Positions 12,978 to 23,837 of a stretch of DNA of 64,000 bases are shown piece after piece. The stretch's first letter is position 1; each line of letters begins with the position of its first letter. This DNA comes from Puccinia triticina. Lineage: Eukaryota; Basidiomycota; Pucciniomycetes; Pucciniales; Pucciniaceae. Location: positions 558,001-622,000 of the forward strand of contig NC_070570.1 of NCBI RefSeq assembly GCF_026914185.1, in the 5' to 3' direction. A program made the position numbers and the translations under genes. The notes below the pieces were generated by a model. That model ran no database searches and was not told where the DNA came from. It worked only from the letters and a program-made list of their open reading frames with translations.

Positions 12978-13062
12978 TGTGTCTGGTGAGTCAAACTCAC
13001 GACCTCAGCTATGCTGAGACACATACTAGAGTGCTGCCTTTACCAACTAGGCTACAGAAGCT
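12978..13062 (-). repeat. tRNA-derived SINE head
   Basis: On the reverse strand, TAGCCTAGTTGG resembles a pol III A box and GTGAGTTTGACTC resembles a B box, at tRNA-like spacing. The ends do not pair into an acceptor stem, so it is a tRNA-derived repeat rather than a tRNA gene. Confidence 0.5.
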
Positions 13063-13180
13063 TGTGGCTGCCAGCTGGGTGGTTGGTTGGTAGTGCTCAT
13101 GGGTCAATCCAACAGCCCTCCATACTGTGGTGATACATCATGGTAGCAGACTAACAGACAACTCAACATTATGTACAGTG

Positions 13181-14676
13181 GTTGAGCTGATATTTTCACC
13201 CTCAGAGTCAAACTTTTCATTGCAGAACCTCAGGCAAGTGACCTGAAGTCATGGGGTTGGCTACAGGGGTGGAAAAATAAGTGACCAAGAATGATTAAAA
13301 TAAGTCACCAAGAATGATTATGAAAGAAAAAAAAAATGAAAAATGAAAAAAATGAATAGTGTGAAAATTTAACAATTTAATGCAAATTGCTCAGAATCTT
13401 TGATATTGTTCAAACCAAGAAGAGAAAATCAGAGAGCACAGTATGGCATGTGCATTTCTTCTGATGCAGGGCTTGCGTCCAATTCCACTGTTGGGACATC
13501 CTTGAAGCAAGGCCTGCGTGATGGAAGTGCATCAGAACATCCTTGACGCAATCCCAGAGCAACACAAAATGCATTGCGCTGGGCTTGCGCAACACAAATT
13601 GCAGTACGCAATGCCTGCGTAATATTTGCAATTGCTTGGCTGGTGCAAAAATTGCCTCAAGCTTGGGCTTGAGCCCAGAGCTATCAGACACTGTCCGGCC
13701 CAGCAACCAGGGGTTCTACTTCCACCGCTAGACTAAAGACCTCTTGTCTTGGCACCCAGTGTGCTTAACTAAACCCCACGTTTTCTTGTTCAGTATTCCT
13801 GCTGACAACCTTTTTTCAACATGGTCTCTTTTTTTTTGAAAAATGGAACTCTCATTACCTTTCTCCTATAGCAAAAGCATATATAGGACCCTTGCTCAAA
13901 AAAAAAAAAAAAGAATCCAATCCAATGATTGCTTGCCAACCCGGACGGCAAGCCAATCATGACCAATGCTCAAAGCGGGCCCAACCAGCCAACAGTGTTG
14001 GCTTGCCACTGCTGGAAAGCCTTTGCCGGCTGTCTGCTGTGTTGGAGCCTTGTTTGACGTACAGTCAAGCCAACGGGGCCAACAAGTTGGCCCAACCCAG
14101 CCGTACCGTTGGCCTGCTCAACAGGGCCAAACATGGTTGGCTGGGTTATGCCATGGCACTATTCTGATCCCGCTGTCATGCCAACAGAATGAGCTGGTCG
14201 TGTTGGCATGACAGCTGGGTTGGATGGGTCTGACCTGTCCCCGGTGTTGAACTGCCTCCGCAGTCAAATTTGAGGCAGGCAGGTCAAACCTAAAATTCCC
14301 TTGACCCCGCGGGTGTGCCAATGCAACTTGAAGTTGAGAATCAAGCGGTGGTGTATGCCAAATCAACACCAACTTGACCAAATATATTTGAACCAATAAA
14401 AATCATTGAAAATGGTTCCAATTTTTTCAATTGTTATCATTCCTTTCACATGCCATACTTTGCTCTCTGATTTTCTCTTCTTGGTTTGAACAATAATAAA
14501 TATTCTGAGCAATTTGCATTAAATTGTTGAATTTTCACACTATTCATTTTTTCATTTTTTTTTTCTTTCATGATCATTCTTGGTGAATTATTCTCCACCC
14601 CTGTAGCCACCATGACTTCAGGTCACTTGCCTGAGGCTCTGCAATGGAAAGTTTGAGGGTGAAAATTTCAGCTCAC
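13181..14676. mobile_element. Foldback-type element with long terminal inverted repeats
   Basis: About 250 bp at the left (13181-13440) is the reverse complement of about 235 bp at the right (14445-14676). Matching landmarks are GAGCTGA.ATTTTCACCCTC, CTCAGGCAAGTGACCTGAAG and GAATAGTGTGAAAAT with their complements. Between them lie two further zones of short inverted motifs: 13460-13640 (GCCTGCGT/ACGCA type) and 13920-14240 (TTGGCTTGCC type). No transposase frame is seen. I could not resolve the TSD. Confidence 0.75.
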
Positions 14677-14689
14677 CTACTCTACCCCT

Positions 14690-15199
14690 GACATATAATG
14701 ACATCATTTGTACATATTATGACATCATTTGTACCTACTGCCACTAGCTAAAATGCCTCATACCCCCTTTCTAGTCTAGTTGAAACCCTAACCCAGGAGC
14801 CCCCCTCAGAGGGGGGGCTAAAATATATCACATTTGCCTATAAAAGGAGCTCCTCCTCCACCCAGTTCTCTTCTCCTCAGTTCAGTACCCACCAGTTATT
14901 TACATACCACCCTCACACTTACCCTTACCACCATAAAACCCTTATATTTGCAAATAACCACTGAACTCACTCTCAATTCTCACATACCTTACAAACCCTT
15001 ATATTGGAAATCAAACCGTTATACTGTGTCAATCAAACAAACTCATCTTGAGCCAACCACCCCCATCACTTCATTAAAACTTGCCAAGCCTAGCTTGGTG
15101 GGTCTTGTCAGTTGATAGCCAGAAGGGCAGAGTTTACACCTCCATCATACATACCCTTCACCATTCAGCAAAAGGGTCTCATTACCACTTTTGAGTCTT
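14690..15199 (+). mobile_element. LTR-like repeat, family L3, copy 1
   Basis: It shares an ordered series of blocks with 60490-60959: CACATTTG.CTA, AGTTATTTACATACCACC, TTGCAAATAACCACTGAAC, AAACTTGCCAAGC, CATTCAGCAAAAGGG and a terminal GAGTCTTACA. A TATA-like box (CTATAAAAGG) lies at about 14838. It looks like the 3' half of an LTR; the 5' end is unclear. Confidence 0.6.
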
Positions 15200-15449
15200 A
15201 CACTAGTCAATCATACCCTGTTCTGCCCCCCCCCCCTTGGCAGCAATGGTACGAGTTTTGGAAAAATTCCAGTTTGTTCAACACCCCCCTCCTGTGGGGC
15301 TTTCCGGGGTCCTCTAGGAGGTATACACATGCCCAAGTCCAAACTTAATGCAGTCCCTCCTGCAGAGGTTGCGCTCACCCCAAGTCCCACTTGGCCAAGC
15401 GCCAACAGAGGTTTGGGGTGTACCCAGTGATTTCAGATGCACACACTTA

Positions 15450-15990
15450 CCTGATATTTTGAGGCCTCAAATCTAAAACTGATTGAAGGAATCTGTTTTG
15501 AAGGTCAAAGGAATCCTGAAGGATATTACATTGCTCTGAATATCCATTTTGTGGATTTTCTGATAATATGCAAGATTGAAAATCCTATCTACAACAGAAT
15601 GTAAAAATTGGTTGGCTACAGGTGTAGGATCTTCAGATATATGTGGGTTTGTGAAACCAAGATCCACCAGGCATGATGGTTGTAATTCCTTGGTTTACAT
15701 TTATTTGTGTTTTTTTTTCATTTTGTAAAACATTAGTACAGCAAAAATGATAGGGATTGGGGAGATGAGACCAGCACCATTTGAAAGCTGAGGTCCAGAA
15801 GTATCTTTTGGATCTGGGGGGGGGGGGGGGTCCACAGGAGCTGAGGGGGAAGGGGGAGGCTGGGTGAGGCTAAATATTTTTCCTCCAGCCATTCATGATT
15901 TTTTTCTCAGCTGACTTTGTGCACTGCAGGAGAGGCTGCTTTGTGGCCAGCCATAGTGAGCCTCCCACCAGGGGGGACTTGTGTTAGTTA
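15450..15990 (+). repeat. Dispersed repeat R1, copy B
   Basis: The longest uninterrupted copy of R1. Copy C on the opposite strand (30030-31035) matches it end to end apart from an insertion. It contains a poly-G run at about 15818-15830 and no coding sequence. Confidence 0.75.
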
Positions 15991-16080
15991 GGGTTGGGGA
16001 ATGTTTGGACAAAGGTAGGGGACTTTGTTGTGCCAATGTTCAACCCATCATGCTCCTTTTCATTGTTATAGTGGAGTGTT

Positions 16081-16660
16081 CTAACTTAACTAAGTCCCTC
16101 TCTTTGTGGAGGGGGGACGCCGTCCCGCAGGGACCCTCCGAAGGAGGGACTTATACACTAAGTGGACCCTGCGGCCTGAGAGAATCATGAACTTGGCCTT
16201 TTTCAATCCTGTGTAGCTTCATCACATCACATTGTGTGATTGAGTTGTAGGGGAACAAAAGATGCAGAACATCAAGGAGAATCTTTCCACCTATTCTCCT
16301 ATTTTTAGGGATATGTAATGACATTCAAATGTCTTTTTTTGCAACTTCATCTAGTTGGCTATATCCCGTATCACACATGTTGCACTGTACAGAATCTGGA
16401 ATCCATGATGTTACAACTCTGATTACAGCTCAACAAGAGGTGTTGAGGATGGGAAAAAATAGTAGAAAGATAGGGACAGCTTGGGCCATCCCAGAAATGT
16501 AAACAATTTCAAAAATGATGCAGAGGCTCATGAGGGAGAGTGATTCTAAAAAAGTCACCACCAAAAGTCATAATTCTCTCAGGCCGCGGGGTCCACATAG
16601 CGCGTAAGTCCCTCCTTCGGAGGTCGCTTCGCTCCCCCGAGGAGGGAATTAGCTAAGTTA
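16081..16660. mobile_element. Mutator-like MITE with 10-bp TSD
   Basis: A perfect 10-bp direct repeat GTGGAGTGTT flanks the element (16071-16080 and 16661-16670), fitting the 9-11 bp TSD of Mutator-like elements. Terminal inverted repeats run TAACTTAACTAAGTCCCTC and, on the other strand, TAACTTAGCTAATTCCCTC. A longer subterminal inverted repeat (GGAGGGACTTA...GGCCTGAGAGAAT) lies at 16138-16186 and 16568-16630. No coding capacity. AAGTCCCTCC motifs of the same type recur near 35284, 58725 and 63930. Confidence 0.85.
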
Positions 16661-16670
16661 GTGGAGTGTT

Positions 16671-17508
16671 GTTCAATCAACGTCCCAGTTGCCCAGTGGT
16701 TTATGTATCTCCCTTGATGAACCTGAGTTGCATTAGACCCTTCTCAGACAGGGGCTTGCTGGGAGGGATATATGTAGATGCGCCCACTACTGTGTATGAG
16801 AACAATCAGCAGCCCCAGTGTTATGATCAAGCAACCAATCCATCACCAAAACAAGTGTGTGTGCACATCACGCTCACCACACACAAACATGTGAACAGAA
16901 GGACAAAAACCAAAAGGAATTCCATAAATAAAAACAACGAAGACCAGTGACGACAACAAGGGCAAAAAAGTTCGTGACGACAACAAGGGCAAAAAAGTTC
17001 TAGAACATGAGATGAAGAGATGGATGGATGGATGGATGGAAAGAAAAATCTGAAAAAGGAAAAGAAACCAAGCAAAAGGGTGGTATTTAGGTGTAGATGT
17101 ATGGGAGTAAACCAAGCTCAATCTCGAATTGATAAATGGCAAGGCAAAGCAGCAAAAAAGTATAATCACGCAAATATCGTTCTTTTTTTGTGTTGTGTTC
17201 TGTGTGTTTTACGTGGTTTTTTTTTTGTGTTCTTGTTTGGACCCAAAGGTCGCACCAAAAATGTGTAGAAAAAAGATTAAAAGAGGGTCAGAATCAAAGC
17301 GATGGTCATGGGACTTGATACGATATGATCTCGCTCATGGTGAACATCAGTCCAAGTTCCGTTAGATAAAACAGTCGTGTAGTAAGTTGTCGTAATAGTG
17401 GTAGTCAACCTATTGTATGTGTTCTATACAGACTAGAGTCTACTTCGTGGGGCGATCGTTGGTGGAGTGATCAGACCGAGGCGTGAACAAAGTAGTGCAT
17501 AGACGATC
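16671..17508. other. Gene-flank sequence, no separate gene found
   Basis: It holds a (GGAT)n tract at 17020-17041 and a short direct repeat (GACGACAACAAGGGCAAAAA at about 16949 and 16977). The 17300-17508 part is likely 3' UTR of the DUF7918 gene. Confidence 0.4.
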
Positions 17509-19472
17509 CTAGTCGCTCTCGTCGTCGGTCCCAGTCAAGTCGAAGAAGTTCGAGCCCTGCTGATGAGAGGCGGCAGGAGCAGGCCGATGGACGTGGTTGA
17601 GCCTGTTGTTGAGATGGTTGAGTGACTGGGGTGATGGTTTCTTGGCCTCTTCCTTGAGTTGGTGGTCATTAGGGATGGCGAGCCTGGTCGAGTGGCTCAT
17701 AGAGCCAGGGGCGGGGACAAGGATCTTGCTCTTGAACTTGTCGTCGTCGTCTGAGCTATCCTCCGCATAGGGACTAATGTTTTGTCTATATTGATTGGTA
17801 CCTCCGTTCGAAGTGTTCGTCGGCGTTGCCGTCGTCGTCGTGTTCGGCGGTTGAGCATGAGTGCGGATGTTTTCCTTGATCTCGGCTTTGGGCACTTGAC
17901 TTGGCTCGTTGTGCCTATTAGCCCGGCTGGCAGAAGCGTTGCCGTCGCCGAGGGAGACCTTTTTGCTTCTCGGCTTGACATCGGCGGTAATCGATCTAGC
18001 CCGTTTCTTAGAGTCGTCGGCCGAATTGCCTTGGGTGTTACGAGTGTTATTATCGTGATCACGTGACTCGGGCTTCGGGAGGAAACCGCCATTTGTCGAG
18101 TTGCTGGCAGTCCTTTGCATAGGTTTTTTGCCGTCCTTTGTCCCCGAAATCGATTCTAAATCCGAGTCAATGTCTATGTAGATCGGTTTCGCCTGCACTT
18201 TCGGTTTCTGATTCCGACGGTTTTAGGTGAGGAGGGGGGAAAAAAATGTGATGTGGATGTGTGTAAATAACAAGTTACTGTTCCTTCTTTCCTTGAGAAA
18301 CACGAGGAAAACGCAAAGAGGTAGAAAAAAGAACAAGCCTTTTCATCGGGATCATTGGCCGCTGAGGCGTTCGGATTGAGGGAAGATCTGTGGAGCTCGG
18401 AGTTGGATTGAAAATCGTGTTGACCAGAAAGGCCTGGTTTGGTAGGCGTAGAATGCTTCGAGGAGGATCTGAGGGTGGTGGATTTTTTTAACTTGCCTGC
18501 TGACGAATGACATGGGGGCGATGGGGGTGGGGGTGGTGGAGGGGCAATGATCCCTTCGGCCTCGAGAATCGCTCTGGGTTTATACTTGAATACGAACTGC
18601 AAAACGAGGGAAAGATAGGTCAGCCGGACGCGTCTCGGAGCAACGATCGATGTAGATAGGTGTGATGGCAGACATACCTGAAGGAATGGGTGAGGGTCTT
18701 CACGAACGACCGGTCGGATAGTTTTCTTACCCGAGAAGGGCGCTCCGCCCCCACCACGCCCGCCATGGGTGATAGGCATTGGTTGACTGAGGCCAGCAGT
18801 GTTGAGCTGACAGGCCTTCTTACTACGTTCGGAGAATTTCATCTGGTTAGTGGTTCGGAGGTTGGAGGAACATCGCTGGTTCGGGTTGGGTCGATGGGAG
18901 TTGTTAACCTTCAGGGAACGGCGGGGGACCGGCTGAGGGGCGCCGAGCGTACATCTGACGATGTTCACCTGGATGGTACCGAGAGCCTGGATGATCTTCT
19001 CGTCCTCGCAGATCCGGTCGGCTGGGTTCTCGGCGGTAGCTGGATGGTCATCGGGGTCGACGAGCTGGATGGTGCCAAACTGGAAGGAGCGCGAGGAGGA
19101 GCGGTCTTGGGCGTAGACGCCGGATATCCTGGTTGGGTTGCGTTGGGCGCGGTGCCTCTTTGAGCGCTGGGCGTTGATGCCGTCGAGCAGGACGTAGATG
19201 AGATAGTCATCCTCCTTGAGCGGCGCCGAGTTGGCAGCGGGGTGGTCGGTGTGTTGGTGGAGGGCAGCGTAGGCAGTGGGCTTGATGTCAAGGCTGATTT
19301 CGAAGGAGGTGCCCTGGCTGGATTCGATGATGACGATCTCCTGGATTGCGCCGGTGATGGTGGACTTCATGGTATGGTGCTTGTACTCGTGGCAGGGCAG
19401 TCCGGCGGGCAGGGATGGATGGTCGACGGGGTAGATGCTGCAGCTGGTGGCTGAGGTGGCGTTGGAAGGCAT
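17509..19472 (-). CDS. DUF7918-family protein
   Basis: Basidiomycete-expanded DUF7918 family; biochemical role unknown. Exon A is 19472-18678, exon B starts at 18596, and the last exon is 18207-17509. The domain occupies roughly residues 20-310. Family-typical features seen are an N-terminal EYK, DYLIYVLLDG, RSFQFGTIQLVD, ALGTIQVNIVR, KFSERSKKA and FVFKYKPRAILEAEGIIAP. A proline run follows, then a long Ser/Asn/Lys-rich tail. The second intron donor is uncertain: a GC donor at 18338 gives 583 aa, a GTAACT donor at 18278 gives about 603 aa, and both keep frame. Acidic hydrophobic motifs IYIDIDSD and FFDLTGTDDESD in the tail resemble SUMO-interacting motifs. I chose the ATG at 19472 because DUF7918 similarity begins soon after; upstream frame extends to 19700. 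Confidence 0.82.
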
Positions 19473-19861
19473 CGCGGCAGGATCCGGCGGGTTTCCGGGG
19501 AAGGCGGAAGATGGATGGCGGTTGCTGGTGGGGGCAGAGGGCACTCCGCTGGGATGGTTGGGGCCAGGCGGGGCGGCCACGCGGGGCCAGCCCTTTATGG
19601 GCTCGGCTGGCCCTGCGCAGGCCGCGCAGCACGCGCGCGCGAGGAGGGGGCTCGCACGCAGACCTAACTGGGCTACGCTCACCATTCTGCATACATACAT
19701 GGCATATTCATTACGGGCAAGATTGCAAATATGTGTAAAGGGGTTCTGAAGACATTCATCTGGGAATGGACACGGCTACTTATTTATTTTGGATTCAAAA
19801 GGAAAACCGACAGAAAGATTGATTAAGAAAAGGATTAACAAGCACACTCCTCGAGAAGAGG

Positions 19862-22800
19862 CTAGTCATCTGCAGTGAGATAACCTCCGTTGAGGGATGC
19901 CCTAAGACTCCTGCTGTAGTCAGCCGCCGATTCATAGGGGTCTTCGGCGTCGGTCTCGTCGACATGACTGACGCTACTGAGATCGTGATAGTCGTCGTCG
20001 ACATGGGAGGAGGCGCTGCAGAACATCCCATGCCGAGCGGCCCGAGAATCCTCCTCGAAGCTCGCCACGCTGCCGTTGGTGGTCTCCCGGAGTCTCCGGA
20101 GCGGGATCCGGTCGGTGCCCGAGTCGGAGGAGGAGTGGCCGCCGTTGGCGCGCTCATCCGATGCCCGCTCCGGCCGAGGCGACTCGGCAGAGGATTCGTA
20201 GGCCAAGGGCGGGAAGATCGACGAGGCGCTCGTCCAGCGTTTCTCGTTCGCCGCTGGTGTGTTGGGCTCGCCGGGCTGGTTGGGCCGCCTCTGCGGCCAT
20301 GGTACCTCGGCCAACGGCTGTCCCACAAAGGGCGTCCCGCCCATCATGGCCGTCCGGCTCGACGACTCGGTCGTATACGAAGAGGGCCCCGTGTGGCTCT
20401 CTCGGGATGGCAGAGGGATCGACTGGAGACTCGGCGATCCTCCGTCCTCCAATCTCCCGCCGGCTCTTGCCTCCTGCCCAACCACCTGGCCCCACTCTCC
20501 CATTGCTTGGTCCAACTGCTGAAACCGGCTCGGATTGAAGTACTCGCGGCTCTGCTCGTCATCATCACCATATTCGGATTCGGAGGACGATCGACCACCT
20601 TCGTCGGCGCTGGTATGGCCATATGCCGAACTCATGCAAACCGTCGACCGTTTAGAGGCCTCACTTCTCACCGTCTCGCCATCCCCATCATCCTCCCTCG
20701 AGGTCTGGCTAGACACAGCCTGTCGGTTGTTTGCAGATTCCTTGTTTGAGTTCTCGACTTGGCGGCGAAGCTTCTCGGTATTCTCGGCCACACGAAGGAG
20801 CATGTTACCCATGGTGGGTGTATGGGGTACGGCAGAGTTCGCGCCAGGGTTTGAGACGTCGGAGTAGTGGTCTCTCTCGGCTTCTTGGCTGCTCGGGCTA
20901 TTCAGCGATCCTCTTTCGACCTGCACTGGACTCTTCGTCACGATGATCGAAAGCTTCTTCCTGGAAGACGCGCCGCTCGAATAAGCCACCTCTTCCTTAC
21001 GGTCATCTTTCAGGATATTGCCAGACCAGGAGGGAGTGGTAGGCACACTACTGTCTCGATCGGCTCGTGCAAAGCTGTCCAACGCCGATGAAGCCTGGGA
21101 AGTCGCGCTGTTGAGACTGCCAGTATCTCTGAGATGATTGCTACTAGGGGAAGGGCTGGACACTGCCAGGGTACCTGGAGCGTCGCCTCTTTCCACTCCT
21201 CGGGGGGGCAGGGGGAGTGGTCGATGGCTAAACCTTTTCATGGCACTGGCAGCTAGCTCACTGGAGCCACTTTCCGAAGTGCCCGCTAGCAATCTCTTCA
21301 TGGCACTGGAAGCTAGCTCACTGGAGCCGCTTTCCGTGCCCGCAAGTTCTTCGCCCGAAGTTGATTGACCATTTCTTGCTTGATGAGAGCCCGAGTGAAC
21401 GGAACCAACGCGGGACTCCAAACCGAGTTCTCGGCTCCTTCTACTATTAGAATCAGGTTCAGCCAAAGAGATTCCAGGGCATCGGGCTCTAGCAGCGGTC
21501 CGAGGCGCAGCACTGTGTCGATCCTCAGTCTCAGGATTTCCACTCCCACGACTACCTGTCGAAAGTACCTGACCAAAGCTGGAACATGATGGCCATTTAG
21601 ATAGGGGCTGAGAAGTCTTGTTCGGTCCGATATTTGGCTGGTCTCGGGCATCCGCGGAAATGGGTGATTTGACGCCCTCAGCGGGCGGGATCTCAGTTTG
21701 ACCATGCACTGGTGATAATTGGGATTCGTGGGTAGCGAAGGAGGAAGACATGGGTGCAGAAATCGGAACCAAGCTGGAGGTGGCCTGTTCTGGAGCGGGG
21801 ACTAGCACAGGAGAATTTTCAGATTGGCCAACTTTCGCAGAAGAATGACCGACTGCGACTTGAGTTTCAGACTCGGTGATGGGAGAAAGCTTCGGGGATG
21901 GAGTATCCTGAACTGGTGCGATCTTTGGCGAACGGTCCTCTTGGGCACTAACTGGCATGGATCTTGTTCCCGGAGTTAGTTGCTTCTGTTCGATGTCCTT
22001 GGCTTTGTTCTCTGGAACTTCTCCAGCTGCGAGGCGCATCATCGCCTGCAAATACTCCTCGCTCACGCTGTTGCTCCTGGCCTTTTTCTCTGGCGCCCCG
22101 CCTACGGTAAGCATCGAGGAGCGTGCCGTCAGATCTCCGCCACGAACGCTTGTCGAAGTTTCAGTCACTTCATCCACCGTCTCCACTCGTCTCGGATTGT
22201 TGAAGGGGTTCAAGTTCGAGTGAATATTGTACTGGATGGGCGAACGACCGGGAGGCTTGTGTTCTGCATCTAGCGTACGTCTGTAACGCGAATAAACGGT
22301 AGGAGATAAGGCAAGTGCGGGTGGCGAGCCGTACTCTCCAACTACCACCGGACCTGCTCGCGGCGAGGCGTAAGGAAGGTTGGAAGACTCATGCGCCCCC
22401 GCGACGCGATTGCACTCAACCAAGGTTGCAGATGCCTTGGTGCCGATGGAAGCCCCTATCAGAAGAAGGAAAAATCAAGCCTACTCAATACTGGAGCTGA
22501 TGGCTGTGGATATGGAGGAGTAAAAAATTGCACTGACCAGTTGAGGTACGAGGGTTCCTGATATTGATTGTCTGATAGTGTTCGGTTGGTTGAGGGTTGA
22601 CTTCAGATCCGGAGATTTCCTTTTTCGCATCCTCCGAGCTTCCCTGGGAAAATGAACCTTTTGACTTGCCCTCAGAGCCTAGACGTTCCTCCTCATCGCG
22701 TTCTTCAATCGGCGGTAAAGGTCCGAAGGGAGTGTGATAAAACGCGTATTGAAATCCAAAGGATAACACACTTGAAAGATTTCCAAGTTGGCCCGTTAGC

Positions 22801-23813
22801 TGGGATCTTACTGTCGGAAGGAAGCCGCGACTTACGCAATCACCCAAGAAACAATGATTAGTATTGCCGTCGACTTTGATGGATTGTACGGAGTTATGAT
22901 CTATTTTTTACGGTTATTCATGGAGATGAAGGAAAGAATGGAACAAGGTTAGAATCCACTATTTGACACTGTTTTTCTACAACACAAGGTTATGGGATTG
23001 GATAAAGGAAGAAGAAGAAATACAGACCATTTGGTGATCAGGGTTATGATCCAGCAGCAAGCGTAAACCAGAAGCCACACCGCCGTCTCCGAGTGTGTTG
23101 AACAGATCAACTCCGAGCAGAAACAGGAAGCTTCCACAAAGCGAGATGGCAAAGAGCGGTCCGATGACGTGGTCGCAAAGCACAAGGAGGACACCGATGA
23201 TAGCGCAGACGGAAACTAAAGACCATTGACCGGCTGGGCTGTGGATAAGCAGGCCGGCTTTGAAGAGGAGCACTGAAAAGGCGAAGCCGACCCCGGAATT
23301 GGCACCCAGACACAGTCGTCCCGTCACGTGGGCACCCCACCAGGTGGACTGATACCCGATGATAGCACCAATCAGTCCTCCTCCTACCATGACTGACCAG
23401 ACAGTCAGCGCTGCCACTTCTCCTGTCCAGCCACCAATTGATTGACCCTCTTCCAGGTTAACAAAAAGCGCCCAAGTGAACAGAGCACATGAGAAGCCTA
23501 CTGAAACGGTGGTGGTGAACCCTAATTAAAGTATCATGGGGAAAAAAAGAAATCAATGAACCGCGTATGAGATTTTTCAAATCGAATGGGAACTCGAATC
23601 CAACTCACTGTACAGTCGACGGCCAGCCAGGAGCAGAACCAACGATATAAGCAGAGGAATGAGGGCTTGAAGGATTAAAGAGACGGAGCGAATCGAAGGC
23701 AGGGCCCCATCGAGTCCCAACAAGCCGTTTTCTGCTTGACCTGCCACCGGTCCAGGTTGGCGAGGAGAGGAATCGGCATCGAGATTTTCGATAGGCTCGT
23801 CAGTAGTAGACAT
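19862..23813 (-). CDS. TM7S3/TM198-like (DUF4203) multi-pass membrane protein with long Ser-rich tail
   Basis: Integral membrane protein; function in fungi is not established. Exons are 23813-23609, 23521-23028, 22900-22836, 22770-22538 and 22455-19862; total 3591 nt, exactly 1196 aa plus stop. About seven hydrophobic segments lie in residues 45-260, including LILQALIPLLISLVLLLAG, the glycine-rich VMVGGGLIGAIIGY and AILIIVSWVIAVLSFGF. This is the glycine-rich pattern of the TM7S3/TM198-like domain. The remaining roughly 930 residues are polar, Ser/Pro/Glu-rich and probably disordered and cytosolic. They contain a near-perfect internal duplication of SGSSELA(S/A)SAMKR. An alternative upstream ATG at 23837 would add eight residues. 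It is followed 390 bp downstream by the DUF7918 start on the same strand. Confidence 0.85.
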
Positions 23814-23837
23814 ATTTCGCTGCCCGAATACTTTCAC

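Noticed and set aside
12978..13062. Functional tRNA gene
   Set aside because: A- and B-box-like motifs are present, but no acceptor or anticodon stem pairs properly. It is better explained as a SINE head. The same applies to 41905-42055 and 62402-62475.
18690..19163. Plus-strand 157-codon open frame
   Set aside because: It lies antisense to the DUF7918 domain exon; the domain match on the minus strand is clear.
19964..20749. Plus-strand 261-codon open frame
   Set aside because: It is antisense to the large 3' exon of the TM7S3-like gene, whose five-exon frame sums exactly. The antisense frame is GC-driven and has no domain.
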